Positions 18,929 through 27,830 of a DNA stretch of 64,000 nucleotides are shown one piece after another. The stretch's first letter is position 1. Each line of letters starts with the position of its first letter. The DNA lies in NCBI RefSeq assembly GCF_000708045.1, contig NZ_ANIE01000009.1, positions 124,001 through 188,000 on the forward strand, read 5' to 3'. The notes under the pieces were generated by a model that saw only the letters and a list, made by a program, of their open reading frames with translations, was not told the DNA's origin and did not search any database. Source of the DNA: Marinobacter nitratireducens. Its GTDB lineage: Bacteria; Pseudomonadota; Gammaproteobacteria; Pseudomonadales; Oleiphilaceae. The translations under genes and the position numbers were made by a program.

Positions 18929-18937
18929 GGCCGTCAG
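18917..18937. terminator. Perfect 9-bp hairpin at the convergent NSS/chemoreceptor ends
   Basis: CTGACGGCC, loop TGA and GGCCGTCAG; the loop is the NSS stop codon. It lies 25 bases from the chemoreceptor stop on the other strand, so it could serve both genes, but it lacks a T-run. Confidence 0.5.
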
Positions 18938-18961
18938 TCCCGGGCGTTGTCCGCTCTTTGC

Positions 18962-20824
18962 TCAAACGGCAAACCTGGCCACCTGCGTGCGCAGGCTGTC
19001 GCCAAGGTTGGCCAGTTCGGTGCTGGCGGATGACACCTGCTCGGTGGATGAGGCCGTTGAATCACTGACATCCCGGATTCGGGTGAGATTCTGGTTGATG
19101 TCCTCGGCCACCGAGGTCTGTTGCTCTGCTGCCGTCGCAATCTGCTGGTTCAGGCGATGGATATTGTCCACAGCCCGGGTTATTTCCTGAATAGCCGATC
19201 CGGTATTGTGGGCGGTGGTCAGGGTTTCGTCGGCCAGTTGTGCGCCGGCTTCCATCACCGACACGGTCTCTTCCGCACTGTTGACCAGCCGGGAGATCAG
19301 TTCTTCGATTTCTGACGCCGATCCCTGTGTCCGCTGAGCCAGTGACCGGACCTCGTCTGCCACGACAGCAAATCCCCGTCCCTGTTCACCTGCCCGAGCG
19401 GCCTCGATAGCGGCATTCAAGGCGAGCAGGTTGGTCTGTTCAGCCACCGACTTGATCACATCCAGCACGGTTCCGATGTTGCGGGTGTCGGACTGCAATC
19501 CATGCAGGCGTTCCTGCACAGTAGACACTTGCTGGTTCAGATCCGTGACCCGTGACAGAGTCTGCTCGACGGCTTGTTCGCCCACCCTTGCCTTGGCACT
19601 GGCGTCGGAGGCCGCGCTCGAAGCTGCCTCGGCATTGCGGGCTACCTCACCCACGGTGGCCACCATCTCATTCATGGCGGTAGCGACCTGATCGGTCTGG
19701 TCCCGCTGCTCGGTAACGCCCCGACTGTTTTGGGTGGTCACGGCGGTAAGCTGTGAAGAGGATGCGGCGATGTCCCGGGCGTTGCCGTCAATCTGGTTCA
19801 CCAGGTTACGCAGGTTCACGATCATCTCACCCAGTGCATTGAGGAGCTGGCCGGACTCGTCGGCGCGTTTGCTGGTAATGCTGTCCCGGAGATCGCCCTC
19901 GGCAACCTTCCTGGCGGCACCGACTGCCTCGCGAATCGGACGGACAATCAGGCGGGTCAGAAGCAGGGACAGGGCCACGCCAATCAGGATAGAGACGCCA
20001 GTGGCGACGGAGATGGCCAGGGTGGCTCGTTGCTGCTCATCAACCATGCGTGCCGCCTGGTTGGACTGGAGTTTGGAGGCAGCCTGAAGCCCGGCCATGG
20101 CGGTGGCTTCCATGGTGCTCTCCAGCTCTGCAGTCTGCTGGATTTTGCCGGCGGTCGTGTGGAAGGCAGCGGCGTAGCTGTTGAACAGGCTGGACACTTC
20201 CTCCTTTTCGCTGGTGTTCAGGGATGAAGAGCGGATGGACGCGAGGGTCCGGTCCAGACGATCATCGAACTGGTGAATGGATTTCTCCTCACGGGAGATC
20301 AGGAAGTTCCGCTCTTCCCGTCGCATCTGTTTGAACATGGCCGTGGCCAGGTAGAGCCTGGACTCATTGTTCATGTGTGCTTCCAGCACACGTCCTTCCA
20401 TGGTGAGCTGTTCGGTGGCAAGGGTGGTCTCTGACAGTGTGGCGGCAACCTGTTGCAGCAGACTGGCATAGCGTCCGGCATCTGCCTTGATCGTGTCCAC
20501 GGCGGACGCTCGCTCGCTGGGGATCATGGTTAGCAATTTGTCTGCGGTAGCAACCACCTGGTCGAGCCGTTCCGTCGCCTGATCGACATAGGCCGGATCC
20601 TTGTGGAGCAGGAATTTTGTCTCTTCAGCGCGGGCCTTCAGGAATCCGGATTCCAGTTTGCTGGTCAGCACAATCCTGTCGGCGCTTTGCCCGTAACGGT
20701 CCAGCGCGGTGGCCCCGATAATGCCGGTGGCGACGGCCAGGGTGATCAAAATGGCAAATCCGATGGCGAGTTTGTGACCGATGGTCAGCGTGAAGGCGCT
20801 AAAAAAATGAGCAGGCGACAGCAT
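18962..20824 (-). CDS. Methyl-accepting chemotaxis protein with large periplasmic helical sensor
   Basis: A 620-residue transmembrane chemoreceptor. The first membrane helix is at residues ~15-37 ([20 protein letters not shown]). A long all-helical periplasmic region (~38-275) is of the size and character of the helical bimodular (HBM) sensors such as Pseudomonas McpS, which bind organic acids. The second membrane helix (~275-297) is followed by a HAMP linker ([18 protein letters not shown]) and the signalling domain with tip [20 protein letters not shown]. No C-terminal CheR/CheB pentapeptide is seen. Next to the TRAP importer genes, it may sense the same acids; that is inference. Confidence 0.88.
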   Translation of the reverse strand: MLSPAHFFSAFTLTIGHKLAIGFAILITLAVATGIIGATALDRYGQSADRIVLTSKLESGFLKARAEETKFLLHKDPAYVDQATERLDQVVATADKLLTMIPSERASAVDTIKADAGRYASLLQQVAATLSETTLATEQLTMEGRVLEAHMNNESRLYLATAMFKQMRREERNFLISREEKSIHQFDDRLDRTLASIRSSSLNTSEKEEVSSLFNSYAAAFHTTAGKIQQTAELESTMEATAMAGLQAASKLQSNQAARMVDEQQRATLAISVATGVSILIGVALSLLLTRLIVRPIREAVGAARKVAEGDLRDSITSKRADESGQLLNALGEMIVNLRNLVNQIDGNARDIAASSSQLTAVTTQNSRGVTEQRDQTDQVATAMNEMVATVGEVARNAEAASSAASDASAKARVGEQAVEQTLSRVTDLNQQVSTVQERLHGLQSDTRNIGTVLDVIKSVAEQTNLLALNAAIEAARAGEQGRGFAVVADEVRSLAQRTQGSASEIEELISRLVNSAEETVSVMEAGAQLADETLTTAHNTGSAIQEITRAVDNIHRLNQQIATAAEQQTSVAEDINQNLTRIRDVSDSTASSTEQVSSASTELANLGDSLRTQVARFAV

Positions 20825-20863
20825 TTCTGCACTCTCGATGTTGTTGTTTTAGGAAAGCGAGAA

Positions 20864-20886
20864 GGGGCCCGTAAGAAACGGGCCCC
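20864..20886 (-). terminator. Hairpin downstream of the TRAP importer
   Basis: On the minus strand GGGGCCCGT and ACGGGCCCC form a 9-bp stem with a 5-base loop just after the dctM stop. The following sequence TTCTCGCTTTCC is only moderately T-rich. Confidence 0.6.
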
Positions 20887-20896
20887 GGTATTCAGA

Positions 20897-22207
20897 TCAG
20901 AAGAACAGATCGGGCAGCCAAGTGGCGATTTCCGGGAAGATCATGATCAGGATGATGCCGATAATCTCCACGATGACAAACGGAATGATGGACTTGTAGA
21001 TGTCCTTCATGGTGATCCAGGATGGCACCACACCTTTCAGGTAGAACAGGTTGAAGCCGAAGGGCGGGGTCATGTACCCGATCTCCATGTTGATCACGAA
21101 CAGAATGCCGAACCAGATCGGGTCAAAGCCCAGGGATTCAACGATGGGCATGAACACCGGCAGGGTAATCAGCATGATGCCCACAGGGTCCAGCACCATG
21201 GCCAGCAGGAACACGATCACCATCATGGCGATGATGACGCCCCAGGGGCCGCCGGGAATCATGGCGATCAATCCCTCAATCAGTTCCTGGGCGCCCATAC
21301 TCTGATAGGCGGCGCTGAATGCGTGAGCGGCAAACAGGATCCACATGATCATGCCGGTGAGCTTGAACGTGCGGATGGCCGCTTCCTGCAGGATGCTCCA
21401 TTTGAACTGGCGGTAAACCGCAGCGGAGATCAGCGCGCCGAAAACACCCATGGCAGCCGCTTCCGTCGGAGTGGTGATGCCACCGATGATGGAGCCCAGA
21501 ACCATCACCACCACGCCGATAGGCAACAACACCGCACGCAGTGCCCGGAATTTCTCCGGCCAGGAACCGCGCTCCTCTTTTGGCAGCGCCGGTGCGAGTT
21601 CGGGTTGGAGATGTGCCCGAACCAGGATGTAGATGGCGGTCAGCACCATCAGCAGAATGCCGGGCATGATGCCCGCCGCAAACATTTGCCCGACGGACAC
21701 ACCGGTGATCAGGGCGTAGAGGATCATCAGAATGCTTGGCGGGATCAGAATGCCCCAGCCGCCACCGGTGTTGATGACACCGAGGGCCATGTTTTTGTCA
21801 TAACCGCGTTCCAGCATCGACGGCAGGGCAATGGTGCCCATAGCAACCACTGCCGCGCCACTGATGCCGACCATGGCGGCGAATACGGCGCAAATCCCCA
21901 GGGTACCCAGGGCCAGGCCGCCTTTCAGGCCTCCGCACCATAGATGCATCATGCGGTAGAGGTCTTTGGCCACGCCGGTCCGTTCAAGAATCATGGCCAT
22001 GAACACAAACAGTGGAATGGCCACCAGGGTAAAGCTGCCCATGGTGCCCCAGATCTGCGAGGCGACCATGTAGAAGGAGTCAAACCCCCAGGTGAAATAC
22101 AGGAACACAACGGACACGCCGCCCAGTACGAACGCCAGAGGCAGGCCCAGTAACAGAAAGAATAACAGGGTGCCGAAGAACAGCAGGGTCAGGACTTCAA
22201 TACTCAC
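20897..22207 (-). CDS. dctM: TRAP transporter large permease (DctM)
   Basis: A 436-residue inner-membrane protein with about 12 hydrophobic segments, the channel-forming subunit of a sodium-driven TRAP importer. The DctM signature region is NTGGGWGILIPPSILMILY, and TPTEAAAMGVFGAL is also typical. Its ATG overlaps the dctQ TGA by four bases, so the two membrane subunits are co-translated. The C-terminus is followed by a hairpin. The substrate is set by the dctP protein. Confidence 0.93.
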   Translation of the reverse strand: MSIEVLTLLFFGTLLFFLLLGLPLAFVLGGVSVVFLYFTWGFDSFYMVASQIWGTMGSFTLVAIPLFVFMAMILERTGVAKDLYRMMHLWCGGLKGGLALGTLGICAVFAAMVGISGAAVVAMGTIALPSMLERGYDKNMALGVINTGGGWGILIPPSILMILYALITGVSVGQMFAAGIMPGILLMVLTAIYILVRAHLQPELAPALPKEERGSWPEKFRALRAVLLPIGVVVMVLGSIIGGITTPTEAAAMGVFGALISAAVYRQFKWSILQEAAIRTFKLTGMIMWILFAAHAFSAAYQSMGAQELIEGLIAMIPGGPWGVIIAMMVIVFLLAMVLDPVGIMLITLPVFMPIVESLGFDPIWFGILFVINMEIGYMTPPFGFNLFYLKGVVPSWITMKDIYKSIIPFVIVEIIGIILIMIFPEIATWLPDLFF

Positions 22208-22764
22208 AGCTGCTCTCCTTCAGATTCGGTTTCATCGGGGGTGTAGTAATCCAGGTTGAAAGCAACCGCGATGTCCTCAAGCAATTTGACCAGACCCTGT
22301 AACACCAGCAGGGCCGTACCTATCGGAATCGCCAGCTTCACCGGCCAGATATGCGGGTTCCAGGCGGAATAAGACGTTTCCCAACTGGACATGGATTCGC
22401 GGGCCATATCGATACCAAACCAGAGCAGGGCAAGGGTGAATGTAAAGAACACCAGCGAGGTCACGATATCCACCGAAGCCCGTTTTCTGGGCGCCAGGTG
22501 GGAGTGCAACAGGTCTACATTGACGTGGCCACGGTGGGCCATGATGTAGCCTCCGGACATAACGGCGTAAATACCGAACAGCATCTGTGTGAGCTCGTTC
22601 GTCCATACCGTTGGCGAGTTGAACAGGTAGCGGAAACCTACCTCGAGTAGAAGGAATGCGAACATGGCGAACACGAGGAGGGCTATCCATCGCCCGATGT
22701 AGTCATTGAGACGGGTGATCCCTCTCATGAAGGCGGCAATCATCGCACCCATGGCACTCTCCAT
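22204..22764 (-). CDS. dctQ: TRAP transporter small permease (DctQ)
   Basis: A 186-residue inner-membrane protein with four hydrophobic segments. TVWTNELTQMLFGIYAVMSG and HRGHVNVDLL are usual for DctQ, which partners DctM. It is separated from dctP by a terminator-like hairpin, which should make the binding protein more abundant than the membrane subunits. Confidence 0.92.
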   Translation of the reverse strand: MESAMGAMIAAFMRGITRLNDYIGRWIALLVFAMFAFLLLEVGFRYLFNSPTVWTNELTQMLFGIYAVMSGGYIMAHRGHVNVDLLHSHLAPRKRASVDIVTSLVFFTFTLALLWFGIDMARESMSSWETSYSAWNPHIWPVKLAIPIGTALLVLQGLVKLLEDIAVAFNLDYYTPDETESEGEQL

Positions 22765-22801
22765 ACGTTCAATAGTGTCCAGGAGGACATGGTTTCAGAG
22801 T

Positions 22802-22828
22802 AAAAAAGCCGGGGCACGATGCCCCGGC
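22802..22828 (-). terminator. Terminator/attenuator between dctP and dctQM
   Basis: On the minus strand GCCGGGGCA and TGCCCCGGC form a perfect 9-bp stem with a 3-base loop, followed by six T (22807-22802). It sits 24 bases after the dctP stop and before dctQ, so partial readthrough is expected to set the ratio of binding protein to permease. Confidence 0.88.
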
Positions 22829-22851
22829 CTGTTTCATTCAGTATTGCAGGA

Positions 22852-23898
22852 TCAGAGGTAGCCGAGGTCCGACAGATAGGACTTCAGCATATCCAGTGCT
22901 TTCTTGGCGTTGTCGCCGCGCTCACCTTCGGCGTCCCACATCTTCTGGGCTGTTGCGACCAGCTTGTCCTGAACGTCGGCAGGAAGCTCGGTGACTTCAA
23001 CGCCCTGTTCAGCGATTGCTTTGGCAAGTGTGATGCGCTCCTTGTACTGGTATTCGTTGGTGCGAATCCAGAACTGCTCCTGCAGGGCATCCTTGACGGT
23101 TTTCTGCATGTCTGCCGGCAGCTTGTCCAGAGCCTTTTGGCTGACGATGATCACGTCAGTGCCTGCAATGTTCAGCGCAGGCTTAACATGGTACTTGGCG
23201 ACTTCGTACAGACCCATGCTGTAGGCACCCTGGGCAGCACCCCAGTGTGCGCCGTCCACGATGCCGGAATCGACGGCTGAGTAGAGTTCGCTGCCAGGAA
23301 TGTAGGATGCTGCAGCACCGGCTTCGGTGAGAAACTTCTGCAGGGCACCGGAAGACCGCAGCTTCAGGCTGGTGAAATCGTCCCAGCTGTTGATCGGCTT
23401 CTTGACCACCATTTCGGTGGGGTAGACTTTGTCGGTTGCCCAGTAAACACCGTGCTGGGCAGCCTCATCCCGCAACATCTGCTCGAAGCCCAGGTTCTGG
23501 TGGAAGTAAGCTGCTTCCCAGACATTACGGAAGGCAAATGGCAGGCCGGAGGCGATGCCAGCCAGAGAGATCTTGTCCTGGGCATAGGCCGGGGAGATGG
23601 TGCCCATCTCCAGGATGCCGCGACTGACGGCGTTAAAGGTTTCCTTGGCTTTGAACAGGGCGCCTGCTTCATACAGTTTGAGTTTCAGGCGGCCATCTGT
23701 GCGTTCGTCCAGAACGCGTTGCAGTCGAACAAGGCTATCGGTGTAGGAACTACTCGATCCCGGCCAATGAGACTGTACTTTCCAGGTGAAGGTTTCCTGC
23801 GCGGCAGCTGGGCCGGCACTCAGGATCGTGGCTGCTCCCAGGGTAAAGGCTGACGCGTAGGCGGTCAGGTTCTTGCGGATGTTGGCGATGAGCTTCAT
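22852..23898 (-). CDS. dctP: TRAP transporter periplasmic binding protein (DctP family)
   Basis: A 348-residue protein with a signal peptide ending AGPAAA-Q, then TFTWKVQSHWPGSSS at the mature start. LKLRSSGALQKFLTEAGAA and VDGAHWGAAQGAYSMGLYEV are the regions that in this subfamily contact the carboxylate and second ligand groups. These features place it among TRAP receptors for keto-acids, hydroxy-acids or aromatic acids rather than C4-dicarboxylate DctP itself. The exact ligand is unknown. Its promoter region, shared with an enoyl-CoA hydratase, carries two putative IclR-type operators. Confidence 0.88.
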   Translation of the reverse strand: MKLIANIRKNLTAYASAFTLGAATILSAGPAAAQETFTWKVQSHWPGSSSSYTDSLVRLQRVLDERTDGRLKLKLYEAGALFKAKETFNAVSRGILEMGTISPAYAQDKISLAGIASGLPFAFRNVWEAAYFHQNLGFEQMLRDEAAQHGVYWATDKVYPTEMVVKKPINSWDDFTSLKLRSSGALQKFLTEAGAAASYIPGSELYSAVDSGIVDGAHWGAAQGAYSMGLYEVAKYHVKPALNIAGTDVIIVSQKALDKLPADMQKTVKDALQEQFWIRTNEYQYKERITLAKAIAEQGVEVTELPADVQDKLVATAQKMWDAEGERGDNAKKALDMLKSYLSDLGYL

Positions 23899-23953
23899 GA
23901 CTGTGCCTCACTCGTTGTTGTATTGTTTTGCTTCCGGTTGTCTCGTCTTCACA

Positions 23954-23988
23954 TTTCGCTGTGCAGAATAAACAACTGCACAGTGAAT
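23954..23988. promoter_or_regulatory. Two putative IclR-type operators in the dctP/enoyl-CoA hydratase intergenic region
   Basis: Site 1 (23954-23968) is TTTCGCTGTGCAGAA, the reverse of TTCTGC-ACA-GCGAAA. Site 2 (23974-23988) is AACTGCACAGTGAAT. They are exactly 20 bp apart. Within them CTGTGCAG and CTGCACAG form a perfect dyad with a 9-base spacer. Related sites lie at 33.7, 43.2-43.4 and 61.3 kb. Confidence 0.6.
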
Positions 23989-24077
23989 TGTGTTCAATGA
24001 ATCTATCACAAGATTGGTGTTTTGCAATAGGATGTTTTTAGACATCCGCAGTCCTGTTCATACCAAAGGATAGTTTC

Positions 24078-24818
24078 ATGATCGATGCACACCAGTCTGA
24101 CCGGGTCTTGCACCTGGTTATTAACCGCCCAGAGAAAAAGAATGCTCTGACCCGTGACATGTATCAGCAGCTCGGTGCTGCCGTGCACTCTGCAAATGAA
24201 GACCCGGGGATTAATGCCATCGTGATAACCGGTGCCGGTGACGTGTTCACGGCGGGGAATGATCTTGATGATTTCCGGGCCCGCGCCTCCGACGAGACCC
24301 CGAAGCCCTCTGCCGGGCTGGCCTTCATTGAAACCCTCATGGCATGTGATACGCCCGTGATTGCGGGCATTGAAGGTCTTGCCATCGGCATTGGTACGAC
24401 CATGTTGTTGCATGTGGATGCTGTGGTGGCAGGGGAAGGAACCACCTTCAAAACAGCGTTCGTGGATCTGGGATTGGTGCCGGAAGCCGCTTCAACGGTA
24501 ACCATGCCTTTGCACCTGGGAGCGCGGAGAGCGGCGGATCTGTTGCTGCTGGGCGAGGTTCTCAATGCCGAGGAAGCCCGCGAGTGTGGGCTGGTGAGCC
24601 GGGTGGTTACCCGGGGTTACGCTGAAAGTGAAGCGCTGGCTTTGGCCGGTCGCCTTGCGGGCAAACCTCGTGAGGCACTGCGGGCGAGCAAGCGATTGAT
24701 GCGAGCGCCCTGGCGGGATATGACCATGCAGGCACTGGAGCGGGAGCGCTCGGTGTTTGCCGAACGCTTGCGCTCCGATGACTGCCGTGCGGCCCTTGCT
24801 CGGCTGGCGAGACGTTAG
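24078..24818 (+). CDS. Enoyl-CoA hydratase/isomerase family protein
   Basis: A 246-residue crotonase-fold enzyme acting on enoyl-CoA esters. The oxyanion-hole region is DVFTAGNDLDDF and the second glycine loop is GLAIGIGTTMLL. FVDLGLVPEAAST carries an acidic residue in the region of the second catalytic Glu. The GND form and the single acidic position fit an enoyl-CoA isomerase or atypical hydratase as well as a classical hydratase. Diverges from dctP over the putative IclR operators. Its stop overlaps the acyl-CoA synthetase stop by 4 bases on the other strand. Confidence 0.82.
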   Translation: MIDAHQSDRVLHLVINRPEKKNALTRDMYQQLGAAVHSANEDPGINAIVITGAGDVFTAGNDLDDFRARASDETPKPSAGLAFIETLMACDTPVIAGIEGLAIGIGTTMLLHVDAVVAGEGTTFKTAFVDLGLVPEAASTVTMPLHLGARRAADLLLLGEVLNAEEARECGLVSRVVTRGYAESEALALAGRLAGKPREALRASKRLMRAPWRDMTMQALERERSVFAERLRSDDCRAALARLARR

Positions 24819-26422
24819 CTACCGGTTGCCTCGCCCTGCCAGTAAGGCGCGCGGAGCTCCCGTTTGAGAACCTTGCCGATGGTGGAGCGGGGCAATTCGC
24901 TTCTGAGCTCAATCGCCGACAGTCGCTGGGTCTTGCCCAGTTGGTTGTTGGCCCAATGCAGAATGTCGGACTCCGTCGCGGTGCTGCCAATGGCTCTGAC
25001 CACCAGGCCCAGGGGCGTTTCGCCCCAGTGGTCACTGGGAATACCGATGACCGCAACATCCACGACGTCGGGGTGAGCCAGCAGGACTTTCTCCAGATCG
25101 ACAGCGTAGATGTTGAAACCACCGGATATGATCATGTCCTTGCGTCTGTCCAGGATGTAGATGAAGCCATCCTCGTCAATCCGGCCCATGTCGCCGCTTC
25201 GGTAGAACACGTCGCCCCCGGGGCTGGTCCAGAGCATCTCCTCGGTCTGTTCCGGGCGATTGACATACCCCCGCATCATTGAAATGGCGCGGCCAACGAT
25301 CTCGCCGATTTTTCCGTTGGCTACTTCGTTGCCGGCGTCGTCGATAACCCTGACTTCCGCGCCTTCCGTTGGCAGCCCAACGGAATCCCACTTGTCCGGG
25401 TAGGCACCGCAGTCGAGGCTGGTGGAGATTCCGCCCTCCGTCAGTCCGTAAACTTCCCGGATGTTGCCGGGCCAGCGTTGCATGGCTTCCGCAATCACGG
25501 AGGCGCGCAGGGGAGCACTGGTGCATAGCTTGAGCTTGAAGCTCGAGAGATCAAAACGATCAAACTCCGGGTCTGCGAGAATGCGCTGATACTGCACAGG
25601 TACCAGCATGGCGTGGGTTACCCGGTGCTGTTCAGCCAGACTCAGGAAGCGGTGAGCATCGAACTTGGCCATCGTCACCAGGGTGCCGCCGTGAAAGAGG
25701 GTGGGCAGCACCGAAACCAGTGTGGTGTTTGAGTACAGTGGGGTAGATACCAGGTTTACCGCGTCACCATCCAGCCCGAACCGGCTCATGCGTACCATCT
25801 GACGCTGTCGGAAACGATAGTCATGCAGAATGCCTTTGGGTGTGCCCGTGGTACCCGAGCTATAGATGATGTTAAACGGGTCATCAAGGCTGACATCGTC
25901 GGGTGCGGGATCCGCGGAGGTGCCCAGAAGCCACTCGGCCATGGGCAGCCCTATGTTCGTGCCATTGTTACCCAGGGCCAGGATGGTGTCTTCGGAGAGG
26001 TCGGCCAGGGATTGGCGGAACTCTGATAGCAGATCCCGGTTCTTTTCGGAAACAAACAGGAACCGGGCCCGGCTGTCAGCCAGCATCAGCCCCAGAGCTT
26101 CGGCACTGGCCATACCGGAGAGCGGCACCATGCAACCCCCGGCGACCAGGGTGCCAAGGTAGAGAGCGACGTACTCGGCGCTGTTCTCGGACAGCGCTGC
26201 CACCGTCTCTCCATGCTGCAGTCCCGCATCACGTAATCGATTTGCAATCCGGTTTGCCTGCTGAACCAGCTCACGCCAGTTGAGAACCCCCGATTCGCTG
26301 ATGACAGCGGCCTTGTCGCCCTGCTCTGTTGCGAATCGCTGAATCCGATGGCCTATGGCTTCCATGGTTTCGCCGGATTCGGTCGGGGCGTATACGGGCA
26401 TTTCGCTCAGGATATTTGTCAT
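24815..26422 (-). CDS. AMP-forming acyl-CoA synthetase (class I adenylate-forming)
   Basis: A 535-residue ligase that converts a carboxylic acid to its CoA thioester through an acyl-AMP. The phosphate loop is YSSGTTGTPKG (about residues 190-200). VYGLTEGG, then FYRSGDMGRIDEDGFIYILDR and the C-terminal catalytic Lys region RSTIGKVLKREL are present. Substrate chain type cannot be read. It lies alone on the minus strand, diverging from the SDR/thioesterase/dehydrogenase operon, and presumably feeds CoA esters to those enzymes. GAGGG precedes the ATG. Confidence 0.9.
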   Translation of the reverse strand: MTNILSEMPVYAPTESGETMEAIGHRIQRFATEQGDKAAVISESGVLNWRELVQQANRIANRLRDAGLQHGETVAALSENSAEYVALYLGTLVAGGCMVPLSGMASAEALGLMLADSRARFLFVSEKNRDLLSEFRQSLADLSEDTILALGNNGTNIGLPMAEWLLGTSADPAPDDVSLDDPFNIIYSSGTTGTPKGILHDYRFRQRQMVRMSRFGLDGDAVNLVSTPLYSNTTLVSVLPTLFHGGTLVTMAKFDAHRFLSLAEQHRVTHAMLVPVQYQRILADPEFDRFDLSSFKLKLCTSAPLRASVIAEAMQRWPGNIREVYGLTEGGISTSLDCGAYPDKWDSVGLPTEGAEVRVIDDAGNEVANGKIGEIVGRAISMMRGYVNRPEQTEEMLWTSPGGDVFYRSGDMGRIDEDGFIYILDRRKDMIISGGFNIYAVDLEKVLLAHPDVVDVAVIGIPSDHWGETPLGLVVRAIGSTATESDILHWANNQLGKTQRLSAIELRSELPRSTIGKVLKRELRAPYWQGEATGS

Positions 26423-26458
26423 TTTTATTACCCTCTATGACTCACAGTTTTAACTAGT

Positions 26459-26470
26459 GAAATTAATTTC
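26459..26470. promoter_or_regulatory. 12-bp perfect palindrome between the synthetase and SDR genes
   Basis: GAAATTAATTTC lies in the 141-base AT-rich divergent region. It could be an operator for either direction. It does not match the GCGAAA-type sites found elsewhere in the window. Confidence 0.35.
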
Positions 26471-26563
26471 CGAATATATTGACTCAAAACCGGAAGGCGT
26501 GACAAATTAATGAGCAAGCAAAGTTACCCACAAAAATAAAACTGACAGTGAAGGAGTTGCGGC

Positions 26564-27358
26564 ATGGCGCGTTTTGATCAGCGGGTAGCCGTGGTGACCG
26601 GGGCCGGCAGCGGTATTGGGCGAGCCTCTGCAATACGACTGGCACGTGAGGGCGCCCGGGTGGTGATGGCTGATACCTCCGAAGCGGGCCTGATAGAGAC
26701 CGAGAACATGATGCCGGAGGGCAGCGAAACCCTGCGCCGGCTGGTGGATGTCTCGGATGAAGCTCAGGTTGTTGCGCTGGTCAGGGAGGCGATCGAGGCC
26801 TACGGCAAAATTGATGTGCTATGCAATATCGCGGGTATCGCCAGCATCGGTGAAGGACACCCGCCGGTGACCGGCAATGATCGCCATGAGTGGGACCAGG
26901 TGTTATCGGTCAACCTGACCGGCACCATGCTGATGATCAAGCATGCCGCCCCTCATATGCAGGCGCGAAAACTCGGCGCCATCGTTAATACCGCCTCGGT
27001 TGCCGGCTTGCGTTCCGGTGCGGGCGGCAATGCTTACAGCGCCTCCAAGGCCGGCGTTATCAACCTGACCATGACCTCAGCCTGTGACCTGGGTGGCGAT
27101 AATGTGCGTGTTAATGCGGTCTGCCCGGGGCTGGTGGAAACTGGCATGACCCGCGCTGTGTTCGACTACGCCCGAGCCCAGGAAAAAGCTCACAAACTCG
27201 GCTCTCGCTGCGAGCTGCGTCGGTACGGTGATCCTGAAGAGATTGCCGCAGCGATTCTCTTCCTGGCCAGCGACGATGCCAGTTATATCACCGGACAGGC
27301 CCTGCCCGTCGATGGCGGCAACAGCGCTTCACTGAATCTGCCAGGAATGAAAGTGTAA
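26564..27358 (+). CDS. Short-chain dehydrogenase/reductase
   Basis: A 264-residue classical SDR. The cofactor loop is TGAGSGIGRA (12-21), followed by NIAG and the active-site YSASKAG (Tyr and Lys). ADTSEAG after beta-2 has an acidic residue that favours NAD(H). Likely oxidises a hydroxyacyl-CoA or similar alcohol. First gene of a plus-strand run; its TAA overlaps the thioesterase ATG (TAATG). Confidence 0.9.
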   Translation: MARFDQRVAVVTGAGSGIGRASAIRLAREGARVVMADTSEAGLIETENMMPEGSETLRRLVDVSDEAQVVALVREAIEAYGKIDVLCNIAGIASIGEGHPPVTGNDRHEWDQVLSVNLTGTMLMIKHAAPHMQARKLGAIVNTASVAGLRSGAGGNAYSASKAGVINLTMTSACDLGGDNVRVNAVCPGLVETGMTRAVFDYARAQEKAHKLGSRCELRRYGDPEEIAAAILFLASDDASYITGQALPVDGGNSASLNLPGMKV

Positions 27359-27798
27359 TGAGCAATCAAGACAATCTCTTTGTCGATGGGCCCGACTTAC
27401 CGGGATTCCATAATCTCCTGGGTTATCGCCAGGTGTCCTGGGAGCAGGATGAAGCCGTGATCCAGCTTGAGCTTGAGCCCCGGCACCTGAACCTTGGGGG
27501 CGTGATCCACGGTGGTGTTCTCACCTCATTACTGGACATCGCCCTTGCCCAGGCCGGCACGCACTGCCCCTACCCTGGTCGGATGCGCAAGGCCATTACT
27601 CTGTCCCTGACCACTACGTTTACTGGTCAATGCTCTGAAGGAACGATCCGGGTGACGGCTCGCAAACGTGCTGGCGGCACCCGCATCTTCAACAGCACCG
27701 GAGAGGTGCATGACGACAAGGGCAACCTGTTGGCCATCGGTGAAGGCACCTTCCGCATACGTTCCGGCAGCGACAAACCAGAAGGCGTGCCGATCTGA
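27358..27798 (+). CDS. PaaI-type hotdog thioesterase
   Basis: A 146-residue single hotdog domain. [20 protein letters not shown] contains the HGG loop and the acidic catalytic position of PaaI-type acyl-CoA thioesterases, which release free acid and CoA, often to rescue CoA from dead-end esters. It is translationally coupled to the SDR and is 32 bases before the dehydrogenase. Confidence 0.88.
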   Translation: MSNQDNLFVDGPDLPGFHNLLGYRQVSWEQDEAVIQLELEPRHLNLGGVIHGGVLTSLLDIALAQAGTHCPYPGRMRKAITLSLTTTFTGQCSEGTIRVTARKRAGGTRIFNSTGEVHDDKGNLLAIGEGTFRIRSGSDKPEGVPI

Positions 27799-27830
27799 TC
27801 AACCCCAAAACAAACAAAGAGGAAGCGGAC

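Noticed and set aside
20603..21943. Open frame of 446 codons on the plus strand opposite dctM and the chemoreceptor start
   Set aside because: It is antisense to a clear DctM gene and its product is a His/Asp/Gln-rich low-complexity sequence typical of reversed membrane-protein codons.
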